In this document: positions 15,991-23,102 of the stretch, piece by piece
Layout: each line of letters begins with the position of its first letter
Numbering within the stretch: the first letter of the stretch is position 1
Source of the DNA: Ectothiorhodospiraceae bacterium WFHF3C12
GTDB lineage: Bacteria; Pseudomonadota; Gammaproteobacteria; Nitrococcales; Nitrococcaceae
Reading direction: 5' to 3'
DNA length: 53,979 nt
Assembly: GCA_013519935.1 (NCBI GenBank)
Contig: JACDUA010000025.1
Location: forward strand, 1-53,979
Position numbers and translations under genes: made by a program
Notes under the pieces: generated by a model
The model's database searches: none
The model's input: the letters and a program-made list of their open reading frames with translations, nothing else
What the model was told of the DNA's origin: nothing

Positions 15991-16767
15991 TCATTGCTCC
16001 TGCCCGTCGAGTTGCCGTCGCTGCATGCGCTGACCACCGAAATAGCGGCGCACGGTCGGCTCCTCCGACGAGGCAAGCTCATCCATGGTGCCCAGCGCCA
16101 GCACGCGTCCGTCGCCGAGGAAAGCCACGCGGTCCGCGATGGCCCAGAGAGAGTCCACATCGTGGGTAACCACCACCACGGTCAGATTCAGCAGGCCCTG
16201 GAGCCGCCGGATCAGATCGTCGAAGTCCGCGCTGCCCACCGGATCCAAGCCCGAGGTCGGCTCGTCCAGAAATAGCAGGTCCGGATCCAGGGCGAGGGCC
16301 CGGGCCAGCGCGGCGCGTTTGGTCATGCCGCCGGATAGCTCGTTGGGCCGCAGCATCGCCGCGTCGGCACCAAGCCCGACCAGGCGGATCTTCAGCATGG
16401 CCACGTCACGGGCCAGCCGGTTGGGCAATCGGGCGTGCTCGCGGAGGGGAAACATTACGTTCTCCAGCACGCTCATGCCCGTGAACAGGGCACCGCGCTG
16501 GAACATTACCCCCATGCGCCGACGCAGCCCCCGGGCCTCGGCCCTGCGGAGGCCGGCAGTAGGCTGGCCCAGCAGTCGAATCTCACCCTTCGCGATGGGC
16601 TGGAGCAATGTCAGCGCCCGCAACAGGACGGTTTTTCCCGAGCCGCTGCTGCCGGCGACCGCGAGCAGCTCGCGGTCGCGAACGGCGAGATCCAGCCCGT
16701 CGTGGATAACCTGTCCCCCCAGGCGGGTGGTCACCTTACGAGCTTCGATGACAGCGCCGTCGGCCAC
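15991..16767 (-). CDS. MlaF-like ABC transporter ATPase
   Basis: A 258-residue ABC ATPase: Walker A GSSGSGKT, Q-loop FQRGALF, signature LSGGMTKRAALARALALDP, Walker B LLFLDEPTSGLDP, H-loop VVVVTHD. The LSGGM signature with TKR and the ENVMFPLREH segment are typical of MlaF/Ttg2A-type lipid transporters. The start is a GTG at 16767 placed right after the TAA of the permease gene (16770-16772), with AGGG 8 bases before it. A longer ORF reading upstream to 17919 runs through the permease in another frame and is not used. Confidence 0.92.
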   Translation of the reverse strand: MADGAVIEARKVTTRLGGQVIHDGLDLAVRDRELLAVAGSSGSGKTVLLRALTLLQPIAKGEIRLLGQPTAGLRRAEARGLRRRMGVMFQRGALFTGMSVLENVMFPLREHARLPNRLARDVAMLKIRLVGLGADAAMLRPNELSGGMTKRAALARALALDPDLLFLDEPTSGLDPVGSADFDDLIRRLQGLLNLTVVVVTHDVDSLWAIADRVAFLGDGRVLALGTMDELASSEEPTVRRYFGGQRMQRRQLDGQEQ

Positions 16768-16769
16768 GA

Positions 16770-17894
16770 TTACAGCCCTACGGCCTGGAAGGCGATGGAG
16801 AAAGCGGCGTCGGCGACGATGACGGCAAAGATAGCCTGAACGACGCTCACTGTCGTCGCGTGACCCACCGCCGAAGCGCCGCCACGAACGCGCAGCCCCT
16901 GATAGCAGCCTATGGCCGCAATCAACGCCGCGAAAACCGGCGCCTTGCCCACGCCCAGCCAGAAGTGGCTGGCGTCTACCGCGTCCGGGAAGCGGCTGAG
17001 AAACGTGACGGGGCTGATGCCGTAATAGGTGGCGGCCACCACCAGACCACCGGCTACGCCCGTAGCCGCGGCCCAGACCGATAGCAGGGGCATCGCTACC
17101 ACCAGGGCGACGAGCTTGGGCGTAACCAGCATTTCGTAGGGGGATACGCCCATGGCCCGCAGGGCGTCGACTTCCTCGGTAATGCGCATGGTGCCGAGCT
17201 CCGCGGCGTAGGCGGAGCCCGTGCGTCCGGCGACGATGATAGCCACGACAAGCGGGGCCATTTCGCGGAGCATGGTGATCCCGATCAGGTCCACCAGGAA
17301 GACGTTGGCGCCATAGTCCTGCAGCGTCGTCCCACCCTGATAGGCCATTACCACGCCCACCAGGAACGCGAGCAACCCGGCGATGGGCAACGCATTGACG
17401 CCGGCCCGCCGCAGCTCCAGGGCAACCTGGCCCAGGCGCAGCCGGCCCGGTTGCTGCAGCATGTCGACGGCCATCTCGCCAATGAAGGCCGTGAAGTCCA
17501 CGGCGGCGTAGAGCAGTCCCAGTGACTGCCGGCCCAGGCGGGCAAGTGGCCCCTCCCGCCTGTGGCGACGCCTCCCGCCCACCGCGGCCCGTTCCTCGCG
17601 AACCAGCACGAGCAACCCGCCCCACTCCTGCTGCTCTCCGGAGATCTCGGCCTCCGGGGCGGCGGCAAGCAACTGGCTGAGGAACAGCGCGCCGGTGGAA
17701 TCGAAACGCTCGACGGCGGACAGATCGACGTGGCGGGTGGCGGGATCGAGCCTTGGCCGCGCGCGCGCCAGGCGGCCAAGACCCATCGCGGTCCAGTCCC
17801 CGAGACAGATGGCGGTATCCGCGCCGGGCGTCTGCCGCACCGCCGCCGGTGTGCGTGCCTCGTCGAAGTCCCTGTCGGCCAGGACTTGTGTCAT
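16770..17894 (-). CDS. MlaE-like lipid ABC permease with N-terminal STAS domain
   Basis: 374 residues. The first ~105 residues look like a STAS (MlaB-like) domain (TAICLGDWTAMGLGRL... RHVDLSAVERFDSTGALFLSQLL). The permease core follows (VALELRRAGVNALPIAGLLAFLVGVVMAYQGGTTLQDYGANVFLVDLIGITMLREMAPLVVAIIVAGRTGSAYAAELGTMRITEEVDALRAMGVSP), the signature of MlaE. The inner-membrane permease pairs with the ATPase and MCE subunits encoded downstream. Fusion of the STAS part replaces a separate mlaB gene, none being present here. First gene of the operon; peptide deformylase lies upstream on the same strand, 85 bases away. Confidence 0.93.
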   Translation of the reverse strand: MTQVLADRDFDEARTPAAVRQTPGADTAICLGDWTAMGLGRLARARPRLDPATRHVDLSAVERFDSTGALFLSQLLAAAPEAEISGEQQEWGGLLVLVREERAAVGGRRRHRREGPLARLGRQSLGLLYAAVDFTAFIGEMAVDMLQQPGRLRLGQVALELRRAGVNALPIAGLLAFLVGVVMAYQGGTTLQDYGANVFLVDLIGITMLREMAPLVVAIIVAGRTGSAYAAELGTMRITEEVDALRAMGVSPYEMLVTPKLVALVVAMPLLSVWAAATGVAGGLVVAATYYGISPVTFLSRFPDAVDASHFWLGVGKAPVFAALIAAIGCYQGLRVRGGASAVGHATTVSVVQAIFAVIVADAAFSIAFQAVGL

Positions 17895-17979
17895 TCAAAC
17901 CCACCCAAAATCCGTCCAAGGGGGCTCGCTTTTCGGTGTGCCCGGCTCACGGCAGCGGCTGAATCGGCGTCACCGGATC

Positions 17980-18495
17980 CTAGTCCCGGGTTTCACGCTC
18001 TGCCGCGCGTTCGCGTTCGCGACGATAGCGCTTGAGCACCCGCGCGCGGCGCACGTTGCTCAGGCAGTCGACATAGAGGTGGCCGTCGATGTGATCGCAT
18101 TCGTGCTGCACGCAGGCCGCTTCCAGTCCGTTGGCCTCGAACTCGTAGGGCTGGCCCTCCAGGTCCAGGGCGCGGACGTGGACACGATCCACCCGCGACT
18201 TCGTCTTCTCGCGCACGCCCGGAACGGACAGGCACCCTTCGTCGAGCTCCATGGGCTCGCCCAGCTTCTCGTATTCCGGGTTGATCATGATCCGCAATGG
18301 ATTTTCATCCACTTTCATCACCGCCAACCGAAGATGGACGCCGATCTGCACGGCCGCCAGGCCAATGCCCTCGGCGTCATGCATGGTGTCGATCATGTCG
18401 TCCACGAGGGAGCGCAGCTCGTCATCGAAGCGCTCGACGGGCCTTGATACCTGTCGCAGCCGCGGATCGGGATGGGCGAGGATTTCGCGGATCAT
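17980..18495 (-). CDS. def: Peptide deformylase
   Basis: 171 residues with all three deformylase motifs: GIGLAAVQ (43-50), EGCLSVPG with the metal-ligand Cys88, and HECDHIDG with His131, catalytic Glu132 and His135. It removes the N-formyl group from nascent proteins in the cytoplasm. Start at 18495 gives the canonical N-terminus (IREILAHPDPRLRQVSRPV). The C-terminus has a basic extension (LKRYRRERERAAERETRD), as expected for ribosome docking. It is not next to fmt, so this may be a second copy; the rest of the genome is needed to tell. Confidence 0.95.
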   Translation of the reverse strand: MIREILAHPDPRLRQVSRPVERFDDELRSLVDDMIDTMHDAEGIGLAAVQIGVHLRLAVMKVDENPLRIMINPEYEKLGEPMELDEGCLSVPGVREKTKSRVDRVHVRALDLEGQPYEFEANGLEAACVQHECDHIDGHLYVDCLSNVRRARVLKRYRRERERAAERETRD

Positions 18496-18988
18496 GTCTG
18501 GATTCTCGACTCCGGTGCAGAACCAGCCCCGAGGATAACTCGCCGGCCCGTTCCGGGGCACCCGGCACGCTGCCGGCACATTCCGCTGTGCGATACCAAG
18601 GCGGTCTCGCGGTCGGCCGCCAGGCCCGCGGCGGCGCCGCCGAAGGGGTGTCGAATGTGATCATCGGGGCCGCAACGGTCACGCCCGCGCGACGCCTTTT
18701 CTCGAGGCGCGAGGCCCTGCACGTGACGCCTAAGCCGCTGACGCATTTGTTTTTTGATTGCAACCCGGAATCCTCGAGGCCGACACGCTCCCGACGGGGG
18801 TGTAGTAGATTTGTTGACACCTCTGTCAGTCGCTGGATTACTGGAACTGGCGCTTCTTCGGAACAGTGTTCTGCAATGTGAAACATGCGCCGGCGTGAAG
18901 CGGCACGCGATGAGGCGCCATCCGCAAGGGCGGGCCCGCGCCCGAGCCCGCTCGAAGAAGAAAAGCGACCGGAGAGAGGAGACACGCA
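18496..18988. promoter_or_regulatory. Intergenic region between def and the lipoprotein hydrolase, with a candidate promoter
   Basis: 493 bases with no convincing gene. A perfect -35 hexamer TTGACA occurs at 18814-18819, followed after 17 bases by ATTACT (18837-18842), a weak -10; transcription would run to the hydrolase gene at 18989. The last part is purine-rich (GAAGAAGAAAAGCGACCGG) and carries GGAGAGAGGAGA before the ATG. The def promoter must lie on the opposite strand in the left part, but I cannot place it. Confidence 0.4.
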
Positions 18989-20443
18989 ATGAGGGATACC
19001 TACCTCAAGCCAATAATAACCCTGACCCTGGCGTCCGCGTTCCTGATCGGCTGCGGCGGCAGTGACAACGACGACGACGACGACGACAACACCCAGGAAA
19101 TCACCCGCGCGCAGGACAGCCGGACGTTTTCCGTTGACGAGGCGGGCCTGCCCTTCGATCCAGTCGCCGGATACGAGAACACGGATCGTTGGTATGGCAC
19201 GCTCGACGGCGCGGGTTACCGCGTCGAGGTTCCCGAGAACTGGAACGGCATGCTGGTCATGTACGCGCATGGGTATCGCGGCGAGGGACCCAACCTGACG
19301 GTCGACAACCCAGGTATCCGCGAATGGCTGCTCGAAAACGGCTACGCCTGGGCTGCGTCCAGCTACAGCCGGAACTACTACGACGTGCGCGCCGGAATCG
19401 AGGATACGAACAAGCTGGCACTTAATTTCGTGGATATCGCCGCCGAGAATGGGCGTACTTTGCACCAGCCCTACAAGACGTACATCACAGGCGTTTCCAT
19501 GGGCGGCCACATCACGGCCGCGGCCATCGAGGCGGAAACGTATGCCACGGCGAACAACGTGGTCCATTATGACGGCGCCGTGCCCATGTGCGGCGTGGTC
19601 GGCGGCACGTACGAGTTCGACTACCTCTTGAATTTCACTATGGCGGCCCATGAGCTTGCCGGCAACGCAAGCACCTCTGACAACCTTGAACCGCCACAGC
19701 AGTTCCCCGCTTCCGGTTTCGAAACGGATGCCATCAACGCCCAACTCTGGTCTGATCAGGCTCCCGATTACGACCCAGCCAACGGTATCTATCAGTCCGG
19801 AGGCACGCTCACTGAGGCTGGGGAGGACCTACGCTCCATCGTGCGGCGGCTCAGTGGCGGCGACAGACCGTATTTTGATATCGGCTTTTCCTCGTTCTAC
19901 TTCGATATCGTAATGGGCACTGGCGGCCGCGACGGCACGGTAAACGGTATTCTCGCCCGCGATCTCTCCGGCAATACCGGCGTGACCTATCACTTTGACG
20001 GTGACCCCGCGCTGACTGCCGAGGAAATCGCTTTCAACACGGGCATCCTGCGCGTCGCCGCCGACCCGGCGGCGAACCCTATGCGATCCGACGGCCTGCG
20101 CTGGATCCCCAAGGTCAATGGTGAGTTTTCGATCCCGGTGGTTACGATTCATGGCCTCGGCGACCTGTACGTGCCGTTTATCCATGAGCAGATATATCGT
20201 CAGCGGGCTGCCGCCAATGGCAGCGACCAGTGGCTCGTGCAGCGCGCCATCCGGGCACCTGGTCACTGCGATTTCTCCGACGCCGAGCAGGAAAACGCTT
20301 TCGCGGCCATGATCAACTGGGAACAGAACGGAATTCGCCCGGAAGGTGACGAAGTACTTGATGCGTCCGTAATTGCTGACCCCAACTACGGTTGCCAGTT
20401 CACGACCCCTGAACGGCAAGGCCTGCCGGCCTGCGCGCAGTAA
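18989..20443 (+). CDS. Lipoprotein alpha/beta hydrolase
   Basis: 484 residues. Lipobox ASAFLIGC (Cys22) is followed by an Asp-rich linker (SDNDDDDDDN). The hydrolase core has the oxyanion region MYAHGYRGEG, nucleophile elbow GVSMGG (Ser170), an acid candidate Asp392 (HGLGDLYVP) and His426 (RAPGHCDFS). The order and spacing fit a serine esterase of the PHB-depolymerase or tannase-like type, with a large insertion (~residues 200-380) forming a cap. Substrate unknown; an extracellular ester or polyester is plausible. A strong terminator follows. Base composition looks lower in GC than its neighbours, a hint of transfer that needs computing. Confidence 0.82.
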   Translation: MRDTYLKPIITLTLASAFLIGCGGSDNDDDDDDNTQEITRAQDSRTFSVDEAGLPFDPVAGYENTDRWYGTLDGAGYRVEVPENWNGMLVMYAHGYRGEGPNLTVDNPGIREWLLENGYAWAASSYSRNYYDVRAGIEDTNKLALNFVDIAAENGRTLHQPYKTYITGVSMGGHITAAAIEAETYATANNVVHYDGAVPMCGVVGGTYEFDYLLNFTMAAHELAGNASTSDNLEPPQQFPASGFETDAINAQLWSDQAPDYDPANGIYQSGGTLTEAGEDLRSIVRRLSGGDRPYFDIGFSSFYFDIVMGTGGRDGTVNGILARDLSGNTGVTYHFDGDPALTAEEIAFNTGILRVAADPAANPMRSDGLRWIPKVNGEFSIPVVTIHGLGDLYVPFIHEQIYRQRAAANGSDQWLVQRAIRAPGHCDFSDAEQENAFAAMINWEQNGIRPEGDEVLDASVIADPNYGCQFTTPERQGLPACAQ

Positions 20444-20485
20444 CACTCGTAGACCGATCATCCCGGTTTTTTACCTCGGGAACCC

Positions 20486-20516
20486 GCCGGCCGCCCTCTG
20501 GGCGGCCGGCTCATTT
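20486..20516 (+). terminator. Strong hairpin terminator after the lipoprotein hydrolase
   Basis: A perfect 11-bp stem GCCGGCCGCCC (20486-20496) / GGGCGGCCGGC (20500-20510) has the loop TCT and is followed by TCATTTG, a weak T-rich tail. It lies 43 bases after the stop. Confidence 0.75.
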
Positions 20517-20577
20517 GCGGATAAGCTCGACCTTTGACCCAAGGCTCGCAAGAAGCCGCCGACCTGGAGGAGACACC

Positions 20578-21174
20578 ATGAACGCGCTGATCGAAGCCAC
20601 CGCCCGCTTCCGGCACATGAAGGAGGGTACCGCCGAGGACTGGCAGATCATCGCCGAGGCCTTCGGCGAATACGCGAAACGCCTGCCCGACCGGGTCATG
20701 GATCACCTGTTGCTGCTCAAGGGCGACTTCGGCGGCTTCCCGGTGGACCGGCTGACCCACTCCCTGCAGACCGCCACCCTGGCCGAGAAGGACGGGCGTG
20801 ACGAGGAATACGTGGTCTGCGCGCTGCTGCACGACATCGGTGACACGCTGGGCAGCTACAATCATGCCGACATCGCCGCGGCCATCATCGAGCCCTTCGC
20901 CAGCGAGGAGAATCACTGGATCGTCAAGCACCACGCCATCTTCCAGGGCTACTACTTCTTCCATCACCTGGGGATGGACCGGAACCTGCGCGATCGCTTC
21001 CGCGATCACCCGTTGTTCCGCGAAACGGCGGTGTTCTGCGAGAAGTACGACGCGGCGGCATTCGATCCGGACGCCGAAACGTACCCGCTGGAGCACTTCG
21101 AGCCGGCCATCCGCCGCTTCTTCGCGAAGCCCCGCAACAGCCTTTACCAGAAGATGGTGGACGCCGAGGAATAG
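20578..21174 (+). CDS. HD-domain metalloprotein (phosphohydrolase or PhnZ-like oxygenase)
   Basis: 198 residues with an HD fold. Metal ligands are His61 (THSLQTA), the HD pair His85-Asp86 (LLHDIGD), His96 (YNHADIAA), the His118/119 region (VKHHAIFQGYYF) and Asp158 (EKYDAAAFD). HD proteins are usually phosphohydrolases. This subgroup, with YNHADIAA and KHHAIFQGYYFFHHLG, resembles the PhnZ/MIOX-like diiron oxygenases, and the His-to-HD spacing of 24 residues matches PhnZ. I cannot decide between the two. The ATG at 20578 has GGAGGAG before it. Confidence 0.78.
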   Translation: MNALIEATARFRHMKEGTAEDWQIIAEAFGEYAKRLPDRVMDHLLLLKGDFGGFPVDRLTHSLQTATLAEKDGRDEEYVVCALLHDIGDTLGSYNHADIAAAIIEPFASEENHWIVKHHAIFQGYYFFHHLGMDRNLRDRFRDHPLFRETAVFCEKYDAAAFDPDAETYPLEHFEPAIRRFFAKPRNSLYQKMVDAEE

Positions 21175-21184
21175 CTCCTGCGGC

Positions 21185-21204
21185 GGGGCGGGTATACCCG
21201 CCCC
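21185..21204. other. Perfect GC-rich hairpin after the HD-domain gene
   Basis: GGGGCGGG (21185-21192), loop TATA, CCCGCCCC (21197-21204): a perfect 8-bp stem 10 bases past the stop. There is no T-tract, so it may be a Rho-assisted end or an mRNA 3' stabiliser. Confidence 0.55.
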
Positions 21205-21229
21205 CCTCCCGCCTGACCAGCCTTCCCAG

Positions 21230-21292
21230 AGTTATACAAGCCCCTTGAAACCCTCTACATACCCCTCATGTCTTGTACTGGATCTGTACAGG
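21230..21292 (+). promoter_or_regulatory. Candidate operator/promoter with TGTACA-type repeats
   Basis: Upstream of three small membrane-protein genes lie TTATACAA (from 21232), CTCTACATA (21253-21261), and a near-perfect direct repeat TGTACTGGATC / TGTACAGGACG at 21274 and 21285, exactly 11 bases (one helical turn) apart. A TTGAAA hexamer is at 21245-21250. Tandem 11-bp TGTACA units are reminiscent of CarH/LitR-type MerR operators. That identity is inference; the repeat itself is directly visible. Confidence 0.5.
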
Positions 21293-21303
21293 ACGTGCCG
21301 TTA

Positions 21304-21561
21304 ATGGATGCCCCACCGAATAGACCTCCGCTGATAGCGCTTCCGCGCCGCGATCAGACGCGTGCGCTGCCACGCTGGCGCCTGGCACTTGGCGGTGCCG
21401 GTGCGGGCTGCGCACTGCTGCTCCTTGCCTGGCTGCCCGCCGGTCTGCTGCCGGTGGTTCCCTCAATGCTGGAAGTTTTTGGGCCCACGGGCATTCGATA
21501 CCCGGCAGCCGCAGCAGTAGCGGGTCTCCTCACGGCCAGCATCGCGCTCTCTGATCTCTGA
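21304..21561 (+). CDS. Small membrane protein (85 aa)
   Basis: A basic, Pro-rich N-terminus (APPNRPPLIALPRRDQTRALPRWR) is followed by two hydrophobic segments (LALGGAGAGCALLLLAWLPAGLLPVV and IRYPAAAAVAGLLTASIAL). The ATG at 21304 is 14 bases after the TGTACA repeat, so the leader would be very short; AGGA lies 11 bases before the ATG. No family recognised. It is the first of three tiny membrane proteins in a row. Confidence 0.55.
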   Translation: MDAPPNRPPLIALPRRDQTRALPRWRLALGGAGAGCALLLLAWLPAGLLPVVPSMLEVFGPTGIRYPAAAAVAGLLTASIALSDL

Positions 21562-21624
21562 TCCGAAAACCAGGGCCTCAACGGCCATCCCACACCCCCG
21601 ACAACCAGACCCGAGGAGGTAGCC

Positions 21625-21807
21625 ATGTTCAAGCTATCGGACCTTTTCATCCTGCTAGCCGTAATCGTGTCGTTCGCTGTGTCCGGTTTCCTCTGGTACT
21701 CGGGCTACCGCGAACAGGGCATCTTCACCGCCATATGGGTGCCGTCGATCCTCGCCTTCGGCATCTACTTCAAGCTCGCGGCGCTCGCCGCTGCCGTCCG
21801 GCAGTAA
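21625..21807 (+). CDS. Small membrane protein (60 aa)
   Basis: 60 residues, two membrane helices: LSDLFILLAVIVSFAVSGFLWYSGY and GIFTAIWVPSILAFGIYFKLAAL. GAGGAGGT stands 5 bases before the ATG, an excellent ribosome site. No family recognised. It is flanked by two other small membrane-protein genes in the same direction. Confidence 0.7.
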   Translation: MFKLSDLFILLAVIVSFAVSGFLWYSGYREQGIFTAIWVPSILAFGIYFKLAALAAAVRQ

Positions 21808-21844
21808 GCCACCCCATTTGGCATTATCAGAGAAGGAGACAGTC

Positions 21845-22045
21845 ATGGCGGACCAGATGCATCTTGGCATCGCGCTGTTCGTTTTCATCATGCTGCTCGT
21901 GGGGCTGGTGCTGACCATAGTGGAGTACTACCGCGGGCTGCGCCGCAGCGGTGACCTGGAAACCGAAAGGGATCGGCTGAACCGCTTCCAGGTTGGCGCC
22001 GCCGGGGGCCGCGAGGACGGGGAGGCTGGCCGCGCCAACGAGTAG
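21845..22045 (+). CDS. Small single-helix membrane protein (66 aa)
   Basis: 66 residues: one N-terminal helix (HLGIALFVFIMLLVGLVLTIVEYY) and a charged cytoplasmic tail (RGLRRSGDLETERDRLNRF...). AGAAGGAGA precedes the ATG. No family recognised. It follows the 60-aa gene by 37 bases and is the last gene before the usp promoter region. Confidence 0.7.
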   Translation: MADQMHLGIALFVFIMLLVGLVLTIVEYYRGLRRSGDLETERDRLNRFQVGAAGGREDGEAGRANE

Positions 22046-22112
22046 CGATGACCAGCGGGGCTGGCGGCGCCCACGCGACGCCGCCGCCACACTCGGCCGT
22101 TGTTAACTCCAT

Positions 22113-22170
22113 ATTGACCTGTATCACGACACGCGCGAACCATGACGGTGACAATGGCTCGCAGGTCAAT
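22113..22170 (+). promoter_or_regulatory. ANR/FNR-like box and inverted repeat upstream of the usp gene
   Basis: TTGACCTGTATCAC (22114-22127) fits the ANR/FNR/Dnr consensus TTGAT-N4-ATCAA at 8 of 10 fixed positions. The same TTGAC lies in a 9-bp perfect inverted repeat: ATTGACCTG (22113-22121) and CAGGTCAAT (22162-22170). The right arm ends directly before the GGAGGAG ribosome site (22171-22177). If transcribed, the two arms could pair around a 40-base loop. Oxygen control of universal stress genes by ANR is known in pseudomonads; here it is inferred from sequence. Confidence 0.55.
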
Positions 22171-22184
22171 GGAGGAGAAAAACG

Positions 22185-23024
22185 ATGGCGCTGAAAGACA
22201 TCCTGGTGTACCTGGACCAGAGCAAGGCCAACAGCCAGCGCCTGGATACCGCGGCGGACACCGCCCAGGCATTCCAGGCACACCTCACGGGGTTGACCAT
22301 CGCCCAGACACCGCATATCCCCGAGTTCATGCCCGCCGACTTCATCCGCCAGCAGCAGAAGGCGGCGGAGGAGCGCAACGCGAACATTCGCAAGAGCTTC
22401 GAGGAGCGCATGCGCGGCACGGACATTCTCTGGGACTGGCGGGCGGTGTCCATGACCTCGCCGGCGGAGACGCCCCTGGATGTGCTGGCGCTGCACAGCC
22501 ATTACGCCGACATGACCATAGTCGGCCAGCCACGGCCCGACGACGTGGACGCCGTCATGCCCCGGGACCTGCCCGGCAAGCTCGCGATGGTCAGCGGCCG
22601 ACCGGTCCTGGCGCTGCCCTACGCCTGGCGCCCGCGACCCATCGGCAAGCGCGTGCTGGTGGCCTGGAACGCCAGCCGGGAAGCGACCCGCGCCGTCCAT
22701 GACGCCATGCCCTTCCTCGCCAGGGCCGAGGAAGTCCGCGTGCTCGCCCTGACCCGGGGCGGCGGCCTGGAGGGACACGGCGAACAGCCGGGTTCCGACA
22801 TGGCGGCCCATCTGTCCCGGCACGGCATCAACGCGGTCGCGGAGCACAACGTGGTGGAAGACATCGAGGTGCCGGACGCGCTGTTGTCCGCCGCCGCCGA
22901 CTACGGCGCCGATCTGCTGGTCATGGGCGCTTACGGCCGGCCCCGGTTGTCGGAGATCGTCCTCGGCGGCGCCAGCCGGGGCATCCTCTCCAGCATGACG
23001 CTGCCGGTGTTGCTCTCGCACTGA
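22185..23024 (+). CDS. Universal stress protein, UspA family, tandem domain
   Basis: 279 residues. The first Usp unit is degenerate (MALKDILVYLDQSKANSQRLDTAADTAQAFQAHLTGLTI... residues 1-140). The second is fuller (KRVLVAWNASREATRAVHDAMPFLARAEEVRVLAL... ADLLVMGAYGRPRLSEIVLGGASRGILSSMTLPVLLSH). The terminal G-A-Y-G-R...GG.SR motif is a variant of the ATP-binding G-x2-G-x9-GS/T of Usp proteins. Cytoplasmic, probably a nucleotide-binding stress protein. GGAGGAG precedes the ATG. An ANR-like box upstream suggests induction at low oxygen. Confidence 0.9.
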   Translation: MALKDILVYLDQSKANSQRLDTAADTAQAFQAHLTGLTIAQTPHIPEFMPADFIRQQQKAAEERNANIRKSFEERMRGTDILWDWRAVSMTSPAETPLDVLALHSHYADMTIVGQPRPDDVDAVMPRDLPGKLAMVSGRPVLALPYAWRPRPIGKRVLVAWNASREATRAVHDAMPFLARAEEVRVLALTRGGGLEGHGEQPGSDMAAHLSRHGINAVAEHNVVEDIEVPDALLSAAADYGADLLVMGAYGRPRLSEIVLGGASRGILSSMTLPVLLSH

Positions 23025-23102
23025 TCGCCTCTCACCCCGGGCGCGGCCGGCCGGCATGCTGCTACACTGCCGGCCGTTCCCGGGCAGACGGACGCGATCA
23101 CA

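Noticed and set aside
16768-17919. Extension of the MlaF ATPase ORF to a 642-residue fusion
   Set aside because: The extra N-terminal ~380 residues are the permease gene read in the wrong frame; the GTG after the permease stop gives a normal ATPase.
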